From: Azolla caroliniana
Taxonomy: Eukaryota; Polypodiophyta
Assembly: GCA_043228905.1 (NCBI GenBank)
Contig: JBHGNT010000018.1
Span: forward strand, 10,850,001-10,914,000
Direction: 5' to 3'
DNA: 64,000 nucleotides
This document shows, in pieces, positions 11,333 through 22,230 of the stretch. Below the pieces are notes generated by a model, which worked only from the letters and a program-made list of their open reading frames with translations, searched no databases and was not told where the DNA came from. Made by a program: the position numbers and the translations under genes. Numbering within the stretch: the first letter of the stretch is position 1; each line of letters begins with the position of its first letter.

Positions 11333-13369
11333 ATCCATTCTCACTTGGGACAAGAGTTCCCTCTTGTTCCTTTCGTGATTTGCCGGCACCGTTAGGAATT
11401 GGACGGATTTCCCACCGTTTTGGCTCCGAATTCGTGCAAAAGCCGCACCGCTATCGAGCACCTTCGTCTCCATCCGTGATGCCGTGATAAAGGGTTGGCC
11501 GAGGATGAAGGAATGTGAAACCTCATCTTGCACGAAGAAATTTTGGTCGATCTCGACATCCCCGATCTTCACCGTCACATCTGGACAAGCCGCAAATAGA
11601 TCTTCCGTTGCTTTGGTGGCCGCCCGAATCTTCCATCCATGGTTGGTGTTAATAGGCCACTTCCCCTTCCGGTAGAACTCCTTGGACATCAAGTTGATCT
11701 CCGATCCGTGATCAATCAATGCTAGCACGGGTTCTTTGATGTTGCCGATTCGGACCGGAGTCTCCGTAGTCGCGCGTGCCCAATGTGGCCTTGTATAGTG
11801 GGAGTTCGGAATTTCGTCCTCCACTTCGGTGTCGTTCATTAAAACGGTGTTCGCATTCACCCTTGGAGAATTTTCCTCCGTACTTTGTCTTTTTCGCTTC
11901 ACGAGATCCACGAGAAGATCGTGGAACTCCTTCTTTGCTATTCCGAGTAGCTCCCGAAGCGAGAAATCTACCCGGCTATCCAAGATTCTTTCCTCGAACA
12001 CTCTTTTCAAGTCGGTTTGTTGTTCTATGTCCGAGGCCAGCTTGAATGCCGGAGTCGCCTTTTCTTTTCCCTTACCTCCGGAGTTCCAGCTTTCCGATAT
12101 CTTTGATGGCCCGGCCGCATCCTCCGTGCGTCGTCGTTTCTCGTCCACATACACCTTATGCAATTGACACAGGGCGTATACGCTATTCTTGTCGACAGGG
12201 CACTCCCATCCCGTAGCTTCCCGGACGCCTTCCGCGGTGATTCGGATCTCGTTAGAGTCGATTTTCTCGGTGTTTTCTAGAACTTCCGGCCAAAAAGACG
12301 TCTTTGCTCTGGATGACTCCCTGACACATATTCCCGCGGTTGTCGCATAGTTGCTTCTTGCCGCCAATTCCTCCTCGAGCACCTTCTTCATGCCGCCTTT
12401 CCGGAAGTTCGGTCGGAGTGGCTTCCGAGAGTCCATCGAATGAATCCGGTTTCCCTCATAGTAGATGAGATCCCGCCGTAGCGCCTCCTTATGCTCGTCG
12501 CAATCCCTCCGATCGTGTTCGGCGCTATCGCACCATATGCACCGTCGGTCCGCATACTTGGAGCTTGTGGGGCGGTCATCCGACTTCTTCACCATCGCGA
12601 TCTTCAGATTATCCATCTCCTTCAATAGTTGCTCCACCGTAGATGCATCAATCGCCTTCTCGGTTGTAGTCTCTCGAGCCCTCAGTTGATGGTCTTCCAA
12701 TCCGGTTCTCGGTTTCGGAATCGGTTCCGAAACCCTCTTTTCCTCGTCGGCAAGCCATTGCCCCCTCTTCGTGTATCGCACGACGATATCCCGCACGCTT
12801 TCCCATGTTTCGGTGAGGCCGCTCTCCGTGGTCGTGTCCTCCAAGAGCACTCCGAGATCTTTCCGGTCCCGGACGTCCATGGCTCGCAAGAACATGATCA
12901 CCTTGTCCGGTACGAGGATAGCTTGATCTCTCGCGGACAACCTCCCGAACCGGCTTTCGAATGCCGAAAACACATCAACGACCTTCAATCCCTTGTCCGG
13001 CGTCTCCACCCAGTCTTCGAATCCCCTTCGCGTCGCCTTGGAGGAATCCTCGATGGCGAACGCCCTCTTTAGATCTACTTCAAATGCCTCCCATGTCGGA
13101 TTTTGCTGTCGTAGCCGATGGATGCTTGCTTGAAGCCCGTCGGTCGCCACCCGGTTGAAGGACGTCACTTGCAGTCCTTCCGATATTCCGCACCGTAGCA
13201 TCTCCGCCTAGTAATCCCGAAGATACCGCGACACGTCTTTCCCGTTGAATTGCCCGTTTCGTTGCACGAGCCGCTCCACTGATGCCGCTATCTCCGACAT
13301 CGCGCGTTGTTCTTGTAGCATGCACTCAAACATCATCATCATGTTGCTAGCCTCCGGTTGATTTTCCAT
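11327..13369 (-). CDS. Gypsy gag-protease
   Basis: This is a gag polyprotein with protease, about 680 codons from the ATG at 13369 (MENQPEASNMMMM) to the TAA at 11327. An in-frame TAG at 13208-13210 (codon 54, after SRYLRDY) interrupts it, and the next ATG is at 13201. Seen in order are a gag region, a CCHC zinc knuckle (CIWCDSAEHDRRDC), a helical linker, and an aspartic protease site ALIDHGSEINLM. Pol follows in the -1 frame. The TAG may be a point mutation, or translation may begin at 13201 with loss of about 56 residues. Confidence 0.9.
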
Positions 13370-13385
13370 CTCCTTGCCACCCGGT

Positions 13386-13408
13386 CTTCACGTCGGGTTC
13401 ACCAACTG
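13386..13408 (-). other. Gypsy primer-binding site
   Basis: Just inside the 5' LTR the minus strand reads CAGT, then TGGTGAACCCGACGTG. This begins with the TGG expected to pair with a tRNA CCA end and contains a T-arm-like GAACCCGAC. I do not know which tRNA serves as primer. Confidence 0.6.
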
Positions 13409-14113
13409 TGTCGTGCCCTTCGGCTCCGGATCGTTGCGTGAGTCGGGTGGGAACCGCCGAGGTTTCTGACTAGGAGGAAGAGGAATACAACTTAAAGCTA
13501 GTTATGAATAGTGGAAAGAGAAGTAAGATAGCAAACTCGTGAATCTCACGAGTTTAGTGTAATTAAAACAATATTTAGATTATAAGAGCAATTAGATGGC
13601 AAAATTCGTGAATCCCACGAATATATTAGATTGATCAAAAACTTGTATATTAATCAACAACCATATACATATTTTTCTCCTCCTTATATAAAGATGGAAG
13701 AGGCTAAGCATGGCTTCATGCTTTTTCACCTAAAGTGCCCATGCACACTAAATGTGCATGTGATGCTTTGTCATTTCCTAAATATAGGGCTCATGCACGC
13801 TAGATGTGCATGAGTCACTTTTAATGTCACGTGTAAATAAAATATTCACACTCTAAAGAATACATGATTTTTACCTTTTAATAAAGGTATGTGTAAATAA
13901 AGGTCTTATACGTATTAAATCTATATTTATAACACTAAAGATAAATTATTACAATGGTAAAGTTGGGGTTTATCTACGTGGAGGTGCATGGTTCGAATCT
14001 TGCCCTATGCATGTGATAAATTCTTTTGATATATTATTTATTTATTTATATGTATCTAAAATCGGATATATTATTTTATGCTTTTCACGTAGTGTGCAGA
14101 ATACACTACGACA
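13409..14113 (-). repeat. 5' LTR of the Gypsy element
   Basis: 705 bp, the same length as the 3' LTR, with about seven single-base differences. After it come the CCGT duplication and the rest of the interrupted palindrome unit. Confidence 0.95.
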
Positions 14114-14232
14114 CCGTATCGAATTCCTATGTAAAGTATGTGTTTGGTACATGAACTCGATACCCTGCATCGAGTTCATGTAAAAACACGAACTATATAC
14201 AGGAACACGATACGGTGTATCGAGTTCTTATA
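14114..14232. repeat. Palindrome array in intron 1, right part (element 1)
   Basis: It continues the array interrupted by the Gypsy element: the rest of unit five (CCGTATCGAATTCC) and two degenerate units near 14153 and 14205. The remaining intron (14233-14736) has no further structure and is almost identical from about 14395 to element 2. Confidence 0.8.
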
Positions 14233-14736
14233 TAAAACACACAATTTAAAGAGGAATATTCTGTCTTTGGGGCAACAATTTAGTATTGTGTGAAAAGATA
14301 TCAAACTTTCTGTTAAAATCAGACTTTTTTTATGGAGATTTGCCATATTTTGTAACAAATAGGGGCCTTAATTATAGAGGTTTTATGACCTAGTATAGCT
14401 TAAAATAGTAGAAAATAACCCACAAATTACCTTCACGATACCAAATTCAAGTCTATCATATGCAAATTCTCTAGAATATGGATATGGAATCAATATAAGC
14501 CATACCTACCCTTCAAGATAATATATATCCTTGCATACTTATTAAGATATATATTTTCTAAGTTGAATAGCCCTTACTAGAATGGATTTCTAAATAAAGG
14601 ACTACCATGTTCACTCAATGCATGATTGATATTTATAGTTTACCACAAATCGGCTGCTAGTTTATTTCTTCATCTACTTATTTGTATTGTAATATACAAC
14701 CTTAACTTATGTTTTCGCATGTACTTTCTTAAATAG

Positions 14737-15126
14737 GTCGTCTGAGAACTTGTCAAACCGACCCGTGAAGAAAATAAAGCTTTGGATACAGGGCTCTCCA
14801 ATTGAAAGCCAGACCCTAATAGCTCCTGAGAACATGAAGAGAGTAAAAAAGCTAGTCTTCAACGAGGAGACCAAATCTCAACCACCCAATGAGGTCAGTC
14901 AAAAGAAACTATTAGCAGCTATTGGTGGTGAAGACCTTCCTGACCATGATCTAACGGACAAGGAATGGTGTATGCAATACATTGACTCCAAGAAAAAAGT
15001 CTTCTTGTATACAGCAAAGAAGAAGGGCGAGGGGCAGCTTGAAAATGAAACCGCATTTATGTATGGCCGTATTCTACAATTTGACTACGAAGATTCAGAT
15101 TCGGCCAACATACTTGTAATGATAGA
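14737..15126 (+). pseudogene. Exon 2 of ParB-methyltransferase-like gene, element 1, cut by inversion
   Basis: It starts after the acceptor TTCTTAAATAG, reads SSENLSNRPVKKIK, and matches element 2 until DSANILVMIE. There it stops at the duplicated target TAGA (15123-15126) and runs into a reversed transposon right end. The rest of this gene lies on the opposite strand, ending at 18283, and starts with codons for ECSKGVRKVF. The 390 bases differ from element 2 by about one base. Confidence 0.85.
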
Positions 15127-15161
15127 AACACGTTCGCGTTCACAAGTGGAAGGATTGTGCA
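15127..15161 (-). repeat. Right terminal repeat of element 1, inverted and relocated
   Basis: AACACGTTCGCGTTCA and the following bases form the reversed right end. Like the right end at 27171-27215 it continues into a small hairpin (ACAAGTGGAA ... TTCCACTTGT). It is preceded by TAGA (15123-15126), the inverted partner of TCTA at 18284-18287. Confidence 0.85.
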
Positions 15162-18100
15162 TTCCACTTGTAGAATCTTCTTGAAATGAAGTAAATACAC
15201 CCTCTCTACAAAAATTGGATGTACTAGTATCACATGTTCCTCAACTTGATGAGAATTTGCAAATATAAAAATACAAAATAGGTCTACGAGTGGAGATCAT
15301 TAGAAATCATGCAAGTTTGGACGTGTTGATAAGTTAATGTAGGCATAATAAAGTTCAACAATGGCTCAATATGTCACTAATGTGCGACAATGGAAACACT
15401 AAGTTAAAGACTTATATTAATTTGGTAAGTTTTACAAAAATATGAGATGTACTTGTATCCATACTAATAAAATGAGTTATAATTTATACTTTGACCCATA
15501 CGTGCATGTATATAATTGTGGACAATGTAGGATAGTGCACTTTAGGATAATGTGATTGGAATAACTAACTTATTAAAGTATTCAATACTTGTATTTAAAG
15601 TTGATCTAATCTATTCCTTAGCTTGTTTGCATGGGATCAAACCATATGGATATAATTGTGGACAATGTAAGGCAGTGAACTTTAGGATAATGTCGTGGAA
15701 ATAACAAACCTATTAAGGCTTTCATACCTGTATTTAAAATTGATCTACTCTATTGCTTAGGTGATTCACACAGGATCAAACTCCGAACGATAACCCAAGT
15801 GGAACTACAAGCGTATAAAAACATGCAGATAACGCTAGTGGAACCATTATCAACACACTACACAATCTAAGCAACAATAGAATAGAAACATAATAGTTTT
15901 AACAATAGAAGACAAAGATCCATAACAACAACATGGACAGTCATGGCAACAATTGTAGGACCATGTTATGTTAAGGTTAGCTTGGACCAAAATCAGCCTC
16001 AATTTAAACTAATTCATGTTTCTCCATAAATTTCGTTGACTTTTTTTATATGGGTTGACAAGTCCCCGTTCTGTCGTGGTGACATGTTGCAATTTCCGTG
16101 TCACTCCTGGATATACCAGCAGATTTGAACCTCCCACTTCATTAGAATGCTCCTTGATTTCTTTGTTTCTTAATTTCATCGAAGTAGCCAACGGTGATGT
16201 ATTCAATGGCATTAACGAACCGAAAAGTTGGCCCTCTATTTACATTGGTTTTTATCCTATAAAAAATAATACATCGAGATAAGAATAGATTGAATAACCT
16301 TAAGAAATGCAATATAGTGAATGACACCTATAAATAATCCTTACCATGCAAGGTTCTCGATGCCATGGCAACGAGATCTCAAAGCTTGACCTACCGAGTA
16401 CGCTTGGTCCATACTATGAAAGACAACTATTCGCCACAAGGATACAGTCGTTAGCTCAACGAAATCCTTGACCATCTTCTACAATTGTTTAAACCTAAAC
16501 GGTCCATCGTCGTACGATGACCCAGCCATTCGAAATTCGTAAGGAATATCCGCAATCATTAGCGTATATTTCTTCTTTGGCACTTTTTGGATCAAGTCGA
16601 CAACATCGCCACAAACCACATTGTAGTAAAGATCTCTCGTAATATCTTTTTTGTGGCTAAAATTTTTAAAGGAGCCATCTTCCTCCATTTCGTACGCCTT
16701 GACTAAGCGATGATCCTTTTCTTTTCTGGCTCGCTCGAGATGTGCAAGGAAGGATGTAGGGAAATCGTGTATATCCTTAACTTCTCCTTGTTTCTTGCCA
16801 CGACACGGTTTCTAATAGAAGCAATAGGACATCAAGTATTATTATACAAGCTCTACATATGATGAAAGCGTAATGAAAAACCACCAATACTAACCCAATC
16901 CTTGAATGCAATAAAATACTCCGATAACGCCTTATATGAAGACGTTAGAGGATAATCCTCGGTGACTTGTTCCCAAGTTATACATCCAAGTTGTTTCATC
17001 ATAACTTCTTGGATCTTCATGTACACCTTATGACTGTAAAATTAGAAATCAAGATTAGAACTTTGAATTACACCATATAGACTTCAATTTCAGTATTTGA
17101 AAAACTTACTTATTGAACTTAGTGACCATTTTATCAAGGCTTAAATCTTTCCCCACAACCCTTGACAAAACAGACAGAAGAAGCTGCTCATCCTTAATAC
17201 CTTGCATCGCTCTCCACAGAGACAGCTTCATGTCGTCAGCCGCTTCTTCAATTGTCAAGTCAATTTTCTTGGCTGCTTGTGACTTTAACTCTAGTTGAGG
17301 GTCAACCTTACATTTCTTTTGTCGTTGACCCTTTACCTCCTTATTCTCCCACATTGAGAAGATTTGATCCTGTAGGTCCCATACTTCTCCATCTCTAAAG
17401 GCCAGTTGAAACCAAGACTCATATTTTCGAAGACCATCGGACTTAACATTATCATCTACCACAATACCGACTTCATGCAGACATTGACGTCGTAGACCTG
17501 GATGTAGCTTCAAATACTTGTGGTGGAAGAACCTTATACGCTCAATGGATGACATTTTCTGCCTATAGTCATTATCGTTATTGTGGTCCCATGCCAACAG
17601 CTTTGCCTCTTCAGTTGTGAGACCCACGTAAATTTTGCACTCGGCATACCTCAAGAAGAAAGTCGTTGGATGTTCTCTCACAAGTTGCCGACGTGCCTCC
17701 GCCGAATGCGAACCACCAATGACAAAGTAATTATATTGATCATGCTTTCTTATATCGAAATCTTCAATGGTTTCACATTCATCAGGATCCACCATAACAA
17801 TAAAAGGCACAACGGTAGCATGTCTCTCTAATCTCAAGTGGTCTTCATCTTGTTTTTTCATCAATAGGGGGCCGATGGATGTGTGTTATAGGCAAATTAA
17901 ACACTTGCCCTTTCCTGACCAGTTTACGCAGCATTAACTCTCTCTGTATCTTATTATGCTCGGATGACAACACACCCGATGCCAGCTCAACTCCTGGTGT
18001 CCCCTTAGTGTCCTCATCTTCGTTTGAGCTTGATGAGTCGGAGTCCAACATTTTAGTGGTCTTCTTTTTTGGTGGTCTTGATTGTACTTTAGATGCCCTT

Positions 18101-18283
18101 TTTGGGGCCTTTACTGGGTAGGGCAATGGCTCCCTTAGAGTTACATGGCCTTGTATATACGGACTCAAGGTAACAATAAGGTTTTGTGAGCTTTGTAGAT
18201 CTTTTTTAAGAGCTTCGGGCCCCAAAGATTCCTTTACTAGAAGATCTTTAGAAATGAACACTTTACGTACCCCCTTAGAGCAC
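15127..18283 (-). pseudogene. Inverted right half of element 1: ParB-methyltransferase-like gene
   Basis: Read on the minus strand from 18283, this is the continuation of the plus-strand gene cut at 15126. It starts ECSKGVRKVF, then reads LVKESLGPEALKKDLQ (17845-18261) with a basic/acidic stretch PPKKKTTK ... SNEDED. The ParB-like domain follows (17106-17864; YFVIGGSHSAEARRQL, TTEEAKLLAWDHNNDN, MSSIERIRFFHH). An intron lies near 17050-17100. The methyltransferase-like part (16479-16688) has YNVVCGDVVDLIQ and MIADIPYEF. This copy has KLVRK where element 2 has a stop, but the frame breaks near 17860. About 510 bases including the end of the gene are deleted near 16030 compared with element 2. 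Confidence 0.8.
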
Positions 18284-18655
18284 TCTAAACACGTTCGTGT
18301 TCACAAGTGGAAGGATCGCGCATAAATGGAAGGATAAGGGAAATTTTGGTTGATTTTAGGGCTTTTTCAATGATTTCACAAAACACATTGATACCAGTAT
18401 CATACATGTTCAAACATACTATGAAAAAGGTTAAAAATCCATTATTTTCGTGATTTAGAAGTAACTAAAAAGAGAGGAATTTCAAAAAGTTACATTCTCA
18501 ATTTATATCACAAACTTTACAACCAATGTTATTTTATAAGAAATGATTTTTTAGAAATCATAAGAATTCAAAACACATGCTTTTATATTACTCGATTTGT
18601 TACAAGCGGAATGTAGTTACACTTAATTGCCAAATATACATTCGTGATCACTCCT

Positions 18656-21417
18656 TTACGAAGAATCACTACTATAACTAATATACAATGACGATTCCTC
18701 CTCGTCATCCTCGGATGTACCAATCAGTGCATTATCTTCGTCATAAACCAAATGGTTTGGCTCTAGATTATATGTAGCAGATCTCGTTTGCCTTTGACTC
18801 GAGCCACCTTGTAAACCTGGTAATTTTTCTTTTATTATATCTATTGTTGACTTCCTTAATCGTCCGGCTTTTGTAAGAGTGAAGTCGTACACGATGATAT
18901 CCACATCAGAGATATTAAGGGTCGAGGTGTTACGAATGTTTCGCTTCCTCTTCCTACCTCCCCTTCTTGTTGGGCATTCAATCATCTCCAATGTATACTT
19001 ACCTGTAAAAGCATTTGCACTTCTAGTGTTGTACCAATGAACATTTATAGACTTGATCGTGTTTTCTATATCATGCATTAGCACTTCTAGAATTTTACCA
19101 ACCCAAAATTGGTGGCCATGTGAGTTCTCATCAGTCGGCGTTGCAATCAACATCCCCGCGGTGAGCTCTTGCAAATTGCCTTGCCATCTAGCTTCGGCTG
19201 CTTTGGTCATCCTTGGTCCCACATAAATGTCTCTTTGTTGTGGATGGACCAAGTTGTCATTAATCGCGTTTGCTGGTTGCTCCGGAGTTCTATTTACACG
19301 ATCATGTTGCAGGGACCATGTGAATGGTGTTTCCAAATTCCAATTATCACCAAATACACAATTGTCTATAATTCCTTTCTGATCACTATAAAATACATCC
19401 CACCATGACGTGTCTTGTTGTGCGACATATTTCTTGGCGGCCTCAATATGCTTTCTTTTTTCTTCTAAGGCTTGGAGCCATGACCGTTTTTGTTCCGATA
19501 CCAAGTCACTCTGCAACTGTCCTTTCTTCTCAATTGGCATTTGCTTAGCTCCATGGACAATTGTACTCGACATACAAACTAATAACTAGCAACCACCTTC
19601 ATGTTCCCATGTTGTAGAAGATGAATATTGTTTAGCATACAAAAGTGTAGAACCACTTATTCCATTTTTCTTTATCATAAAAATGTGATTGAAACTTATA
19701 TTATTTAACTGGACAAGCACTTTAACATTCCCACCACCCCCATCTGATATATATCTCTTAAAGTCATATACCTCCTTCAAGTGTAACACTTTTGGGCGTC
19801 GTGTATATGCATCACAAATGACATCAAATAGTTTAGGTAAGGTGAAAGCATCATGCCAAGACAACTGTCTGGAGAATGTGCTAAACATCTGATCTATATG
19901 GTCATGTGTGTGGCCAACCAAAATAAAATTGACTTTCACTTTCCTAAACAATCCTTGGTTGACCAACATACTTAGATAGCCAAACACAATTGAATTTTTG
20001 TTCTCTCTAGCAGTATTGTCCAATTGAATGTATAGAACAGGGGGGAAAGGTTGGCCCCAAGACATCAAAACTCGGTGAATCACTGTAACTGTTAGGTTAG
20101 GGTCATTGTGAACATTGGGGTATGTAATGAAGACGTGAGGTCCAACAGACCTATTATAAGCCAAGCATTCCACCAGGTGCATTTGACCAAGGCACTCATC
20201 ATTGACATCTTTGGGGAGCCTCTGCATATGCGGCAAGCACGTCTTCTTCTGGTCCATGCCATCTATCATTAAGCACATGTATTGTTCGGGGCTCTTCAAA
20301 CACTTCTCTCTATGATGCATCGCCTTCTTTCGTTCTAAAGATTGTGCCTCACGATGCTCTTGTAGTAACTTCTTACTCATATCCTTTTCCATTGATGTCT
20401 TTGCACCTTTAGCCAAACTTTTAAGATTTGCACAAATGGAGCAATACCCCATGCGTACTTTACGTGGAATGATAACATTTGAAAACCGAGCTCTCCATAA
20501 TCTTGTGAATTGGCTATATGTGATAGACTTATTACATGAGCCCACCATATCAGATCGATGGACATCATAAACTTCCCGACGTGTATAATTATCAAAAAGG
20601 TGCATCCTACCTGTAGTGGGCATTACTTCACAATTTAACTGAAAGTAACTTTTCATCCAACCAATAGCATGTCTTCCAATTGCATCTTTCATACTTGGAA
20701 CCTCTTTTACAATTGAGCATCTAATCCCCGCTAAGTAGACGTTGTTGTACTCTATGTAGCCGCATGTTACTAACACATAACGCAATTTTGAATGCAACTC
20801 TACATATCTGTTGCACATGAAAGATATAATACTCGAATGATACTTTGATCCCCGTATGTTTGTCAGATACTAGTTGCATATGTGACCCGAGGTAAGTGTC
20901 TTGATCATTACCAGTAATCGAAAAATAGTATTGCCTTAATTCTCACAACTTTGATTTTCCAATCATAGACATACAACCACGGGCACAACATATTTTTTTG
21001 ACATCAAATCCAATCTGTTTATCTGATGTCACCAAGTTAAATCTATCTAGACGAATTCTTCGTGGGATTCTTCTAATATGCATAGGGCTTCTTGATTTCT
21101 CTTCCTGCATAGAGGTTGGTGTAACCTTGTTACAATCTAATTCTTTGTTGTGACCATCGCCAATGTTATTTGATAATTCATTGGCACTACCTTCATTCTC
21201 CGTATGTTTATTAATATCGTATTCTTCAATAGAGAACTCTTCACATGTATCATTATTTACATTCCTTGTAGGTGAAGATGAGCTCAGACAATATTCTTCG
21301 ATAGAATATGGTGAGTCTGTCGACAAACAATACTCTTCAGTAGAAAACATTAGTCTGATGACAAACAATATTCTTCAATCGAGAATGGTGAATCTTCACT
21401 CATTGCTTAAGGTCTAG
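18656..21417 (-). pseudogene. DUF7869-like probable transposase of element 2
   Basis: From the ATG at 21417 the product has acidic repeats (SIEEYCLS units), a Cys-bearing stretch (ICCARGCMSM), the block CRVAFKIALCVSN near 20770, and the large conserved domain at 19586-20705. That domain has CLMIDGMDQKK, then YIQLDNTARENKN, then GHTHDHIDQMFS, which I recognise from memory as the DUF7869 pattern. Its Asp, Asp-Asn and His-Asp residues suggest an RNase H-like nuclease fold, the usual core of cut-and-paste transposases. A C-terminal part (18656-19573) has a helical segment, FWVGKILEVLMHD, the basic GGRKRKRN and a Ser/Asp tail. Lesions: a stop near 21363, a TGA near 20940 (shared with element 1), a one-base insertion near 20708 and a TAG at 19586. 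Some may be introns rather than damage. Confidence 0.75.
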
Positions 21418-22230
21418 ATAAGGCTCTTTAAGTTATGTGCTTATGCTAAGGTAAAAAACTAATAAGCTCCTCTCTAAACATAAATTCCTCTCTAAACAAA
21501 AGCTCCCTCAATATAATTTCTATATTATTTAATATTATATTAATACAATACATAAACATATTATTTTTAATATAGTAATTGGATTTAAAATATCAATAAT
21601 GATTTAAACTAGGTCTATTTGAAGTTAAATCAAGTATAATATAAATCCAATCATTATCAAGCCATAAATATGTTGGATTAAAGTTAAAATCATTGGCTAA
21701 TTAATGGCACCCATATTTGATATAGAACTTCTTAGCCATTGGTTCATTAATGCTCACCATTTTAAATATTAGACTTATCAATCATTGGTTCATTCATGCC
21801 CACATCTTTAATACACAGCAATTGAGAGTCATAAAAATGTTGCTTTTAGTCATCAATCATTGGTTCATTCATGAACCTCTATCATTGTGTCCTTCATGAC
21901 CTTTACAGTCATTGTAAGTTATTATGACTATAAAAGATTCATCAATATGTTAGTTTGACTTTATAATCATTGATGCAATCATAAGTTACTCTAGTTAATG
22001 TGACTGTGGTTACCAACTAACTAACCTCAAACTTACCAACCCTAGTTAAGGTGACTGTGGTTACTTTAACCACTGTGGTCAATCCCTATAAATAGGAAGA
22101 CCTCGCCATATTTCACTCACAAGAGTACACAAGAGCATACAAGAGCACACAGAGCGAACAAACCACACAAAGTACACGAAGCACGAAGCACGAAAGTGTG
22201 ATCTCCGCCTCCACTTCCACAAGATCAACA
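21418..22230. promoter_or_regulatory. Divergent promoter region of element 2
   Basis: The layout matches 5900-6727: AT-rich, with spaced CCAAT-type repeats (ATTGGTTCATT near 21737, 21785 and 21860), CTGTGGTTAC motifs, and TATA box CTATAAATAG at 22086-22095, about 145 bases before the ATG at 22231. The promoter appears to serve the plus-strand gene, and the spaced CCAAT repeats could serve both. Confidence 0.65.

Larger units (their letters stand above)
7033..14113 (-). mobile_element. Complete Gypsy LTR retrotransposon
   Basis: Two 705-bp LTRs (7033-7737 and 13409-14113) begin TGTCGTG and end TACGACA on the plus strand. The element is flanked by a 4-bp duplication CCGT, and removing it restores a palindrome unit of the host array. 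By eye the LTRs differ at about seven positions, so the insertion is recent. On the minus strand the order is LTR, primer site, gag-protease, pol (RT, RNase H, integrase, GPY-like tail), purine tract, LTR. It is nearly intact: one TAG in gag and one TGA near the end of pol are the visible lesions. Confidence 0.95.

Noticed and set aside
16479-16688. Independent methyltransferase-like small gene
   Set aside because: The same 70-residue frame at 25150-25359 is an internal exon part of the larger ParB-methyltransferase-like gene.
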